DNA of 64,000 bases from Leptospira noumeaensis (GTDB lineage Bacteria; Spirochaetota; Leptospiria; Leptospirales; Leptospiraceae): NCBI RefSeq assembly GCF_004770765.1, contig NZ_RQFK01000007.1:267700-331699 (forward strand), in the 5' to 3' direction. The position numbers and the translations under genes were made by a program. Below, piece by piece: positions 30,311 to 39,881 of this stretch. The notes under the pieces are model-generated. The model saw nothing but the letters and a program-made list of their open reading frames with translations. It was not told where the DNA came from and did no database searches. Position 1 is the stretch's first letter; each line of letters starts with the position of its first letter.

Positions 30311-33300
30311 ATGAGGAAGTATTTCTTTTTAGTTTTTCTTTTAATTATTCTTACGATCACAACTGTCTCTTTTATGGGTGGACAAAGGCTTCCTTTGGCG
30401 ATGCCGGAAGTCTCAGTTGACCAAAATGGAAATGCAAATTTTTCGATTCCTTTGGAAGTTCCTGATGGAACGGGAGGATTGACGCCTTCATTAAGTTTGT
30501 CCTATTCATCTGGTGGCGGCAATGGACTACTCGGAAGAGGGTTTGGCCTTTCCGGGCAAAGTTTTATCAAAAGGGATCTATCTTACGGTATTAATTATAA
30601 TTCAAACGATAGCTATTATTCTTCCGATTATGGACAGTTGGTTGATTCCAATGGGAATAAATCAGTATATTATACAAAAGAAGAGAGTTTCGTTAGTTTT
30701 TTCCCTCAAGGAGACTCTGGTAAAGGCCCTACAGAATTTATTGCTTATGATAAAGAAGGAAATCAATTCACTTATGGTGGGAGTGGTGCTCAGTTATTGC
30801 ACCCCAATGGTGCTGTTCGGACTTGGGCTTTACGTGAAACTCGTGAACCTCACGGGGAAACGATAAGATACGAATGGGAGATTAGGAAAGGCGAACTTTA
30901 TCTTTCTAAAATTATCTACGCAGGTGGCGTTCGAAATATCAACTTTGAGTATACGGATCGAATCGATGTAGAAACCGATTATTCCGAAAAGGCTCAGACC
31001 ACAAGGGATTGGCTTTTGAAGCGCATTCGGTTTTATTCAGAAAATTCACATGTTCATAGTTATGAATTTTTTTATGCGAATGATATAAAAACTAAGGTTA
31101 GCTTGCTAACAAAGCTGGAGTTCGAAAAAGATAACTTTTTCTCATTGGCTACGCACTTGCCATTAGAGTTTTCCTATACCCCTAGCCATGAGGGGGTGAT
31201 ATCTAAACTGAATGCAGGAAGTAGTTTGTTGTCCGGTGGTTACGATGCGCAAGGTGATATCATTGATCGTGCTTTTCTTATGGATAGAAATTTACTTTAT
31301 AACGTACTTGCAGCTTTTCTAGGTAAACCAAGTATACGAGCAGACGCGAAGCAGGAACTAAACAATTATGCTGCCCAATTTAGGCCTATAAAAAGTTTCG
31401 GAATCGTTAGTGGGAATGGGACTGTTGAAGGTTTCAATGCTAATGCAGAACTGGTTCAAGCCAATCAATATTATTCTGAGGTTGAACTCCTTGGCAGGTA
31501 TCCTATTGGTAATAAATATAGACAAGCTTGTGATATAGGGGTGATAGCCTGTATATGTACTGCTTTCCCTGGCTGTCCTGACTTTGCCTTTGCGGCTTGT
31601 GGTCAATATTTTGTCTTTAATGCTGAAGGATGTAACGATGGGGTTGTGTCTCCGGGTAAAATTTTAATACCGACTGACATTGACGGCGATGGGATCGCGG
31701 AATCTTCTCGTTTATTGGGCCGGATGGATAATAACCAAGTATATCTGCGAACGGATGACTTAAAAAATGGGAAAAACTTTGAGTCTCCTCGTTTTCCAAT
31801 CAAATATAATACATACTTTTCGTTAGCTGATATGGACGGTGATGGAACTACTGATTTCCTATATGAATACAATAGTAAGTTATATATTGCCTTTTCCAAT
31901 GGTAGCGGACTTGGAAATCCAATTGGTTATTCGAATATCAACCTAAACCCTTCTTCTCAGAATTACCGTTTAACACAAAATTACCACCGTGTAGATTATA
32001 CTGTCGATATCAACCGAGATGGACGTACTGATTTTATCCATTTATCCAGTGACAAGATGTCAATTTATATCTCGCAAGGTAAGAGTTTTTTACCAGAGAA
32101 AGTCATTTGGTATGGTGGGAATAGGAGTTTGGTTCAAGAAACCTTGGATACAAACCCCTTTGTCGCACATAGAATGAATCAATTTGTTGATGTCGATGGA
32201 GATGGAATTCCTGAACATTTGCAAATAGTCAATGTAAACCCTCCTCCTGAACAAAGTATTTTACTTGCAGTCAAAGAGCGTCATAAACAAGAACAAGCTG
32301 CCGCTGAAGCAGAGGTTGGCTATTTTAAGGAACAAATGTTGTTTCTTATCAATGGAGGATGGGGAGATTTTTTTCATGTGCGTTATATTGAAAGTTCTAT
32401 CATTGCGGATTGGCGATGGCTGTATTGGGAACTTCTTAGTCGACCGGGAACAGCCACAGAGACTGAAAAATCGCAACTCATTGAAGCAATTGATAGACAG
32501 TTTTTTGAAGTGAAGTACAAGGATCTTGTCCAAAGGCAAGCAAACGAAATTGATATTGAGATTAGTAGGATGAGAAATGTCAACTTAGCCGCCTCTCATT
32601 ATCAGTTAATCACCACAAAAATTAATTTAGCAAACAATAGTCTTTCGCAAACTGCGATCGATTTACCCAAGTCCATTGTTGGTTATATGGGGAAAAATTG
32701 GCTTGTTGATATCAATCGAGATGGAATGCCCGATTTAGTGACACTAACCAATCTAAATAGTCACTTTAATCCTTATGACTATGGGGTGGAGAATCCAGCC
32801 GCCTTATCTTCTACGATCAGTGTTGTTTTCAATAAAGGGGGGTATTTTGATACAAGTGAAATTGTATCTTCCGGCATGCCTACAACTATCAAACCAGACA
32901 GATTTGCAGAAAGGGATGATCCAAATCTAAATGCGGCCGCTAGTTTTGATTTTGTAGATGTAGATGAGGATGGACAATATGATTTTGTTGTTAAGGAGTT
33001 TAATAATTTATACTATCATATTTATTCAGGAAACGGCAAAGGAAGTTTTTTACGAACGAGTGAATTTTCCATTGAATCCGCTGAAATTGCCGACAGCCGG
33101 TTTGAAGACCGCAATGAAGACGGAATCCCTGATTTTTATTACCAATATGGCAAGAGCTTAGTTACAAAACAAATATCGGCAGTTACTCCAAATGCTACTG
33201 GAGGAATGCTTAGTAAGGTTACGAACAACGTCAATGGTGCTGAGGCATCGGTTCAGTATGTTTGGAAAAATAGCGTGCCAGGGGCAGTGCAGAAGGGAAC

Positions 33301-36300
33301 AGGAAGTTACGCTACATCTCTTCCCAATGGCTCGCCTAAACTGCTTGTGGCATCAGTGACTTCCCGAGCCGGTGCTGGTTTAGCAGAATACAAATCAGAA
33401 TACGGTTATACAAACTCGCGATATAAACCAGGTGATTTGGAAACAAGTTTGAACTTAGGTTTTGAAACATTTACAGAAAGAAATTATGCGAATGGAGAAC
33501 TAAAGGGAAGCACGGTTTCCACTTATATCCATTCAGGTGCTAGTGCAGGGCTTCTCGCAAAAACTGAAAGTTTTACCGCTAACAACTCTTTAGTCGAGAG
33601 GACAGCATATGGTTATTCACTTTATCATCCACATATTGGGACAAGGTTACGAATTTCAAACTTGACCACAAAAGAAACGTACGATAACGGACAGCTCAAA
33701 GACCAAATCACAAGTTCTGTGACTTACGATCCAGCCTATGCCTACTCACCAAGTGTTTCTGAAGCAGTTCACAACGGGCGAACCACACGGATGGAAATGA
33801 GTTACCAAAATAATTCAGCCATGAAGATACTCGCTATGCCGACAGAATCTAAAAAAACAGTGAACGGTAGTTTGGTGGAACATAAAAAATGGGCTTACAA
33901 CGGTGCTGATATGGCTTCGGAAAGTAAACTAGTGAGTTCAGGGCAGTGGTATTCCGTTTATTATTCTTATGATGCCATTGGGAATGTGGCAAGTTCAACG
34001 GATTCTCTCGGTAGGACTTTGTCCTATGAATATGGGGACATCACCCGCAGTAAACCTACAGTGGCAAGGAATGCACTGGGGCAAACTACCAAAAAAACTT
34101 ACGATGCAAAACTGGATATGGAAACCCGCCTGGAAGATCCTAACGGGAATGTGGTCACTTTCGAATACGATGAGTATGGAAGAAAGACTGCTAGTTACTT
34201 GGACGGGGAAAAACAAGAATCCATTGAGTATTCTTTTGATGGATCTTATTTTACCACAAAACAAACAACACATTCCGATGAGGGCGAGGTTTGGACAAAG
34301 GAAACAACTGATTTACAGGGAAAGGTTGTTAAAAAAGAATCTCTCGTTGTGGATGGAATTGTTTCTACGGTTGAAACGAAGTATGATTCTCTTGGCCGGG
34401 AGATCCAGAAATCTAATTCTTATTTTACTGGCGAGTCTCCTCGATGGTCTTATACTTATTATTATACCCAAGCGGAAGACACAGGGGAACGACCGAAGGA
34501 AACCATAGCGGCTACCGGAGAAATTTCTCGAATGGTGTATGGACTTCGCACTACGTCTGTCACAACTACAAATCAATCGGACGTGATTCGCACAGAAACA
34601 CAAAATCAGGACAGTTGGGGTAGGCTTGTTACCAAAACAAGCCAAGGGGAAACATTAGAATACCAATATGACAATGCCGATCGTATGGTTCAAATCTCTG
34701 ATCCAGGGAATGGGATTACAGAAATTAATTATGATATTGGTGGGAGAAAAACTAGGTATAGCGATTCCAATTCAGGAACCATTACCTACACCTACAATGT
34801 AGCGGGTGATTTGCTAATCCAGACTGATGCACGAGGGATTGTTGTACGTAAGGAAGTGGATGGAATGGGAAGGGTCACGAAGGTGATGCCGGGAAATGAC
34901 ATTCCAACAATCTATGAATATGATTCTGGAAATTCTATCGCAAGCACCCATGTGATAGGAAAGTTAACGAAAGTGACAGATAGTTCTGGGGTTACTGAAC
35001 TTGCATATGATAGAAAAGGGAATGTAATTGGTGAAAAACGCACCATTGACGATTTGCAGGTGCTTTTCCAAAGATCTTACGATGCGTTTGGTCGTGTGAA
35101 AACCATTACCTATCCGGAAGGGACACTGGTTCGTAACCACTACACAGGAACCGGACAACTTGCCTTTTTGACAATGGACTCTCATGATGGGAATAGCCTT
35201 AACCATACAGTGGTGAGTTATGAAGGCCCAAAGATCGCTGATGATAAATATTATATAGAACGAAAAACAGGGAATGGGATTGTTACAAAGATTGGCTACG
35301 ACCCACTTCGCATGCGACCACAAAGCCTTGTGACTTACCTAAAAGACAGCTCTGTCGAACAAAGTATCAAGTATGATTATGACAAACGTGGAAACATATC
35401 TGCAATTACGGATCTCATGAATGAATCAAGATCCCAAAGTTTTGAATATGACCACTTGAACCGAGTGAAGAAAGCGCTTGGTAAGTATGGAGAAGAGAAC
35501 TACAATTATCATAGGAATGGAAACTTACTCAATAAGGGAGCATTTACTTATTCCTATGACAATGGAAACCATATCCATGCAGTGACAAGAGTGAATAGTC
35601 CGAATACAGGGATTGTTGGTTATACCTACGATGCGATGGGGAATATGACCACACGCAATGGGGATACACTTGTCTATAATGCACAAAACAAACTGCAACG
35701 AATTGAAACAAATGGTGGGGACAGGTTCGAATACACTTATGACCATTCGGGGATGAGGATTAAAAAGTCCTTACAGAATTCGAATACAACAACTTATAGC
35801 TTTGGTAACTATTACGAGATCCATCGCTCACCAGGAGCACAAGAGAAACATACGTTGTATGTGGTAGGAGCGGAAGGAGATATGGTGGCTCAGTATAGCC
35901 GAGGGGATGCGATTTTACTGAACCAGATGGCATCGAACGATTGGTTAGTAAATCCCTTTTGCAAGGATGTAAACATCGATTGTGATACTTACTGGAAGAA
36001 CCGAGTTGGTTTTGCATTAGTTAGCTTTTTAGAAGATACGAATTTGTATGTGGATGGAAAGATTAGAGAAGGTCACAGAGTCTTACCTTGGGTGGTAATT
36101 CTTGGACTTTTGTTCTGGGTGGTATACAAAACAAAAGACCAAATAGATGAGGTTAACCCAGAAAACCAAACCATTGACTTATTTGGAATCTCTATCTTAC
36201 CTGATTTAACCAATAGTTTCCAAAAACAAATTCCTCGTTATGGAACAGCCTTGTTTGTCGTTCTATTTACTTTTACCACAACAGCAGGATGTTTTCCCTT

Positions 36301-37471
36301 GTTACTGGGTGGTGCGGAGGGTGAATCGGGGACCCCAATTTGGATGTTAGGCCTAGGGACTGGTATACCAAGTGATACTCAGTCTGTTGGAGACGAACCA
36401 GGTCAAGGTGGAAGCGGTGGTGGAGGAGGTTCCTCCACAGGAAATGCGAGAGTATCTGGAATGTATTTTTTCCATCCCGATCATTTAGGAAGTATTACCA
36501 TGATTACCGATGGGAATGGCAACGTTCTAGCAGGTGGAGAAAGGGGTGGTAAGAGCCATATCACTTACAAACCTTATGGAGAAATATTAAGGACAGACTC
36601 GTATGGCCCAGACATTACTAAATTCAAATATACGGGACAAGAAGAAGACCAGGAAAGTGGATTGTATTACTACAAGGCGCGGTATTATGATGCTGCTTTG
36701 GGTAGATTTGCAAGTAATGATGGTATGGCCATGCCTAGTAGCATTCAAGGCTTAAATAGAATGATGTATGTGGAAGGGAATCCGATTTCTTTTAGAGATA
36801 ATACTGGTAACTTTAGCTCGAAGAATTTTTTACAGGATTTGGCAAAGTTTGTGATAGCGGAAGTTGCTTCTAAGTCAGATAATCCAGTGCTTAAATTTAT
36901 GGCAGAAGTTGCAGGGCAGAAAGCACTCTATAAAATTAGAAAACACCGAGGTAGTGCGTTTATGAGAAGTGATTTTGGTAAGATATACAATACATTAAAT
37001 CCTATAAATATTGTTGGTGCATTATATGCGATTACAAATTATGTAGCAGGCAAAGTATTGCAGCGTGATACTAAATTCAAGAAAGTAAATGGTGGATATG
37101 TGGTACAAGGTGGACCGCTTGCCTATTCTGGTATAACAATAGGACAATTTGCTGTGACTGGTGGAACAGATGAAGAATCATTGCGTCACGAAACAGCACA
37201 TTTGCAGCAATATAGAGAATGGGGTGTTCACAAATATATGGGTAATTTGGGATCTTCTCCATTGAGAAATTTACTGAATTATCCTGAGTTAGAATCGGAG
37301 AATGATGCGGATAAACGAGCTGGGACTTTTGGATATGGTGCCGGTACAAAAAAAAGCAATTACATGATAGCCCTAAACATTCTTAATTCTATGCGAGGTA
37401 TAAGCCCTGATAAATATAACGAAAGATTAATTCAAATTTTCATGATTCAGCAAATAGGATATATCCCTTGA
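30311..37471 (+). CDS. SpvB/RHS toxin-like giant protein with C-terminal zinc-peptidase motif
   Basis: 2386 residues. An N-terminal hydrophobic leader is followed by an SpvB/TcaC-type domain (PLEVPDGTGGLTPSLSLSY), seven FG-GAP/VCBS-type calcium loops between about residues 455 and 940 (DIDGDGIAE, DMDGDGTTD, DVDGDGIPE and others), and YD/RHS repeats to about 1830. An insertion at about 1920-2050 has two hydrophobic segments and a Gly-rich linker. The RHS core end (GLYYYKARYYDAALGRF, near 2117) precedes a variable C-terminal domain (2165-2386) with HETAH at 2293-2297 and a later acidic ENDAD motif near 2330, resembling a zinc peptidase of DUF4157 type. Such proteins encase and release toxins. 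Confidence 0.9.
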   Translation: MRKYFFLVFLLIILTITTVSFMGGQRLPLAMPEVSVDQNGNANFSIPLEVPDGTGGLTPSLSLSYSSGGGNGLLGRGFGLSGQSFIKRDLSYGINYNSNDSYYSSDYGQLVDSNGNKSVYYTKEESFVSFFPQGDSGKGPTEFIAYDKEGNQFTYGGSGAQLLHPNGAVRTWALRETREPHGETIRYEWEIRKGELYLSKIIYAGGVRNINFEYTDRIDVETDYSEKAQTTRDWLLKRIRFYSENSHVHSYEFFYANDIKTKVSLLTKLEFEKDNFFSLATHLPLEFSYTPSHEGVISKLNAGSSLLSGGYDAQGDIIDRAFLMDRNLLYNVLAAFLGKPSIRADAKQELNNYAAQFRPIKSFGIVSGNGTVEGFNANAELVQANQYYSEVELLGRYPIGNKYRQACDIGVIACICTAFPGCPDFAFAACGQYFVFNAEGCNDGVVSPGKILIPTDIDGDGIAESSRLLGRMDNNQVYLRTDDLKNGKNFESPRFPIKYNTYFSLADMDGDGTTDFLYEYNSKLYIAFSNGSGLGNPIGYSNINLNPSSQNYRLTQNYHRVDYTVDINRDGRTDFIHLSSDKMSIYISQGKSFLPEKVIWYGGNRSLVQETLDTNPFVAHRMNQFVDVDGDGIPEHLQIVNVNPPPEQSILLAVKERHKQEQAAAEAEVGYFKEQMLFLINGGWGDFFHVRYIESSIIADWRWLYWELLSRPGTATETEKSQLIEAIDRQFFEVKYKDLVQRQANEIDIEISRMRNVNLAASHYQLITTKINLANNSLSQTAIDLPKSIVGYMGKNWLVDINRDGMPDLVTLTNLNSHFNPYDYGVENPAALSSTISVVFNKGGYFDTSEIVSSGMPTTIKPDRFAERDDPNLNAAASFDFVDVDEDGQYDFVVKEFNNLYYHIYSGNGKGSFLRTSEFSIESAEIADSRFEDRNEDGIPDFYYQYGKSLVTKQISAVTPNATGGMLSKVTNNVNGAEASVQYVWKNSVPGAVQKGTGSYATSLPNGSPKLLVASVTSRAGAGLAEYKSEYGYTNSRYKPGDLETSLNLGFETFTERNYANGELKGSTVSTYIHSGASAGLLAKTESFTANNSLVERTAYGYSLYHPHIGTRLRISNLTTKETYDNGQLKDQITSSVTYDPAYAYSPSVSEAVHNGRTTRMEMSYQNNSAMKILAMPTESKKTVNGSLVEHKKWAYNGADMASESKLVSSGQWYSVYYSYDAIGNVASSTDSLGRTLSYEYGDITRSKPTVARNALGQTTKKTYDAKLDMETRLEDPNGNVVTFEYDEYGRKTASYLDGEKQESIEYSFDGSYFTTKQTTHSDEGEVWTKETTDLQGKVVKKESLVVDGIVSTVETKYDSLGREIQKSNSYFTGESPRWSYTYYYTQAEDTGERPKETIAATGEISRMVYGLRTTSVTTTNQSDVIRTETQNQDSWGRLVTKTSQGETLEYQYDNADRMVQISDPGNGITEINYDIGGRKTRYSDSNSGTITYTYNVAGDLLIQTDARGIVVRKEVDGMGRVTKVMPGNDIPTIYEYDSGNSIASTHVIGKLTKVTDSSGVTELAYDRKGNVIGEKRTIDDLQVLFQRSYDAFGRVKTITYPEGTLVRNHYTGTGQLAFLTMDSHDGNSLNHTVVSYEGPKIADDKYYIERKTGNGIVTKIGYDPLRMRPQSLVTYLKDSSVEQSIKYDYDKRGNISAITDLMNESRSQSFEYDHLNRVKKALGKYGEENYNYHRNGNLLNKGAFTYSYDNGNHIHAVTRVNSPNTGIVGYTYDAMGNMTTRNGDTLVYNAQNKLQRIETNGGDRFEYTYDHSGMRIKKSLQNSNTTTYSFGNYYEIHRSPGAQEKHTLYVVGAEGDMVAQYSRGDAILLNQMASNDWLVNPFCKDVNIDCDTYWKNRVGFALVSFLEDTNLYVDGKIREGHRVLPWVVILGLLFWVVYKTKDQIDEVNPENQTIDLFGISILPDLTNSFQKQIPRYGTALFVVLFTFTTTAGCFPLLLGGAEGESGTPIWMLGLGTGIPSDTQSVGDEPGQGGSGGGGGSSTGNARVSGMYFFHPDHLGSITMITDGNGNVLAGGERGGKSHITYKPYGEILRTDSYGPDITKFKYTGQEEDQESGLYYYKARYYDAALGRFASNDGMAMPSSIQGLNRMMYVEGNPISFRDNTGNFSSKNFLQDLAKFVIAEVASKSDNPVLKFMAEVAGQKALYKIRKHRGSAFMRSDFGKIYNTLNPINIVGALYAITNYVAGKVLQRDTKFKKVNGGYVVQGGPLAYSGITIGQFAVTGGTDEESLRHETAHLQQYREWGVHKYMGNLGSSPLRNLLNYPELESENDADKRAGTFGYGAGTKKSNYMIALNILNSMRGISPDKYNERLIQIFMIQQIGYIP

Positions 37472-37719
37472 AAAAAACAAAAAAGAATTCCTTGTTGGGT
37501 TTGGTGTTAGTAATGCTACTTAATTGCGGATCACGTAGTGTGTCTGTTATGCGGGAAGAATGCAGAAGAGCATACAGTGAAGATTTGCCATTGGTAATAG
37601 CAGCATCGGGTGTAACAAAAGAAGAGGAGTTAAATCAGGCGGTGACAGGACTTTTGACTGGATATTTAATGTGTTTAGCGAATGCCAAAACAAGCGGGAG
37701 TAATGGACCTATGTTATAA
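37468..37719 (+). CDS. Small lipoprotein coupled to the RHS gene, candidate immunity protein
   Basis: 83 residues, starting at a TTG that overlaps the RHS stop by four bases. Residues 1-20 form a lipoprotein signal (GLVLVMLLNC), and the mature part has a further pair of cysteines (EEC, YLMC). Toxins with variable C-termini usually have a cognate immunity gene next door; this is the only gene in that place, and its lipid anchor would put it at the membrane facing the toxin. No family was recognised, so immunity is inference from position. Confidence 0.65.
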   Translation: MKKTKKNSLLGLVLVMLLNCGSRSVSVMREECRRAYSEDLPLVIAASGVTKEEELNQAVTGLLTGYLMCLANAKTSGSNGPML

Positions 37720-38204
37720 ATAAAATGCAGTAGTCTATTCTGAGATAGAAATTACCTTAATCCTATAAACAAATGAGTATGACTTCCGTTAAAAATGAAA
37801 TATTAGAGTATATCACTACGTTGACTTTGGAATAGTTTTTTTAAATTAAATCTTCACCCGCGAGAAGGATACGGCGGGCTTGGTCGGAGGAGGCGCTGGC
37901 CTCCGACGACGGGAGCGAACGCGCACCCCAGAGTAGCCTGATCCCGACGAACATTGAAAAAGTGGCCGTCAGACGGTTTTTATTTTTGATTATGGGTTTT
38001 ACTTTCGGGACTCGCCCTTGCAATGCATTGCGATAAGTAAGGGAGGAGCTCTTCGAATTTGTTTTGTTTAATCCATTGTTCGATTTTTCATTGGATTGGA
38101 TGGATTTGGCAGTTTTTCATTTTTATAAAAACTCACTTACCACTTAGATCTTGGCGTTTTCCTTCGAGAAAATTTAGTTTCATACAAGGGACTTTTATTT
38201 TCAA
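37720..38204. other. Gene-free interval with GC-rich repeat-like block
   Basis: About 485 bases without a convincing gene. Positions about 37850-38050 are clearly richer in G and C than the surroundings, with a perfect 8-base-pair hairpin at 37883-37907 and a phrase GCACCCCAGAGTAGCCTGAT. The left and right ends are AT-rich; the right end probably holds the sulfatase promoter. It looks like a dispersed intergenic element, but I have no second copy here to prove it. Confidence 0.4.
37883..37907. repeat. GC-rich inverted repeat
   Basis: GTCGGAGG and CCTCCGAC pair perfectly around an AGGCGCTGG loop inside the GC-rich interval. Confidence 0.6.
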
Positions 38205-39866
38205 ATGAAACTTTTTAAAAAACTAATCGCAGCCGTTTTTGTTCTTTTTATCCTTTTAGGTGTTCTCTATTACAATCGATTGCTTTTACTTCGTTATTCT
38301 CTGGGTTGGATTACTGACATCCGTCATCCGAGGGAACCCAACCATCCTGTACCTTGGCAAACTGGGCCGGATCATTCCAAAGAACCACTCACGAGTCGCC
38401 CACCGAATGTCATTGTCATTATGGCAGATGATTTAGGATTTAATGATGTCACTACGTATGGTGGTGGTTATGCGGACTTAGGAGTTCCTACACCTAATAT
38501 TGATTCCATAGCGAAGGATGGTGTGCGTTTTGATTCTGGGTATTCAGGGAGTGCTGTTTGTACGGTTTCTCGTGCAGCGTTACTGACCGGAAGATATCCT
38601 TCTCGATTTGGAGTGGAATATACTCCCACCCCAGGAGCACTCGCAAGAGTGGGTGCTGATTTATATGCAGATCCGAACCGATTGTATCCCGTTGTGATTG
38701 ATAAAGAAAAAGCCGAAAAATCCAAAAGTTTTAATGAGTTAGGGATGCCTGGTTCGGAAATTACCATTGCTGAAGTTTTGAAAGAACGAGGATACCACTC
38801 GGTTCACATTGGAAAATGGCATTTGGGAAGTACAGAAGAAATGCGTCCAAACAAACAAGGGTTTGACGAAACTTTGTTTATGGAGAGTGGGTTGTATCTT
38901 CCTGTCGATGATCCAAATGTTTATAATTCAAAACAGGATTTTGATCCGATTGATCGTTTTTTGTGGCCGAATATGCGGTTTGGCGTGAGTTATAATGGTG
39001 GTAAGTGGTTTGAACCCAGTAGGTATTTGACAGATTATTTTACTGATGAAGCTGTGAAGGTAATCAAAACAAATAAACATAGACCTTTCTTTTTGTTCTT
39101 AGCTCACTGGGCTGTTCACACTCCCTTACAAGCAAGTAAGGAAGATTATGATGCACTTTCGCATATCAAAGATCATCGAAAAAGAGTGTATTTGAGTATG
39201 ATTCGTTCTTTAGATCGAAGTGTTGGAAAAATTTTAGATTCATTGTCAGAAGAAGGGTTAGATAAAAATACAATTGTGATTTTTACAAGTGATAACGGAG
39301 CCCCGAATTATATCGGGTTACCTGATGTGAATTCGCCTTATCGTGGTTGGAAATTGACACTATTCCAAGGTGGAATTCGTGTTCCTTATGTTGCAAAGTG
39401 GCCAGGCCATATCAAACCAGGAACAAAATACCAAAATGCGATTACGAATATTGATATTTTGCCTACGGTAGCGGGAGCCGCTGGCGTAAAACTACCATTA
39501 GATAGAAAAATTGATGGTGAGAATCTTTTGCCTTATTTAAAAGGCCAGGTGGTTCAGAAACCAAGACCACTCTTTTGGAGTGACGGGTATTACCAAACAG
39601 TGCAGGCAGATGGATGGAAATTAATTCGGACAGAACGTCCGAAAAAGAAATGGTTGTTTCAATTAGAAGTTGATCCCTTGGAAAAGAAAAATGTTGTTTC
39701 TCTATTTCCTGATAGATTGGCAAAGTTAGAAAGTTTATTAGATCATTATAACAAACAAATGCCTGGACCACTTTGGCCGTCATTTATTGAATTTCCTGTT
39801 TCCATAGATAAAACTCTGGATCAAAAACAAGAAGCAGATGATGAATATACATATTGGGTGAATTAA
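38205..39866 (+). CDS. Membrane-anchored arylsulfatase-family enzyme
   Basis: 553 residues. An N-terminal membrane anchor (about 5-25) puts the catalytic domain outside the cytoplasm. The metal block MADDLGFNDVTTYGG and the second metal block SDNGAPNY are typical of sulfatases. The catalytic motif is CTVSRAALLTGR with C119, where the usual CxPxR proline is valine. The cysteine should be converted to formylglycine by the FGE-like protein made from the next gene (15 bases away). It hydrolyses sulfate esters; the substrate is unknown. Confidence 0.92.
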   Translation: MKLFKKLIAAVFVLFILLGVLYYNRLLLLRYSLGWITDIRHPREPNHPVPWQTGPDHSKEPLTSRPPNVIVIMADDLGFNDVTTYGGGYADLGVPTPNIDSIAKDGVRFDSGYSGSAVCTVSRAALLTGRYPSRFGVEYTPTPGALARVGADLYADPNRLYPVVIDKEKAEKSKSFNELGMPGSEITIAEVLKERGYHSVHIGKWHLGSTEEMRPNKQGFDETLFMESGLYLPVDDPNVYNSKQDFDPIDRFLWPNMRFGVSYNGGKWFEPSRYLTDYFTDEAVKVIKTNKHRPFFLFLAHWAVHTPLQASKEDYDALSHIKDHRKRVYLSMIRSLDRSVGKILDSLSEEGLDKNTIVIFTSDNGAPNYIGLPDVNSPYRGWKLTLFQGGIRVPYVAKWPGHIKPGTKYQNAITNIDILPTVAGAAGVKLPLDRKIDGENLLPYLKGQVVQKPRPLFWSDGYYQTVQADGWKLIRTERPKKKWLFQLEVDPLEKKNVVSLFPDRLAKLESLLDHYNKQMPGPLWPSFIEFPVSIDKTLDQKQEADDEYTYWVN

Positions 39867-39881
39867 TTTTTATCACCTAGT

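Noticed and set aside
34000..34650. Several long antisense frames within the RHS gene
   Set aside because: All inside a continuous 2386-codon gene with clear repeats.
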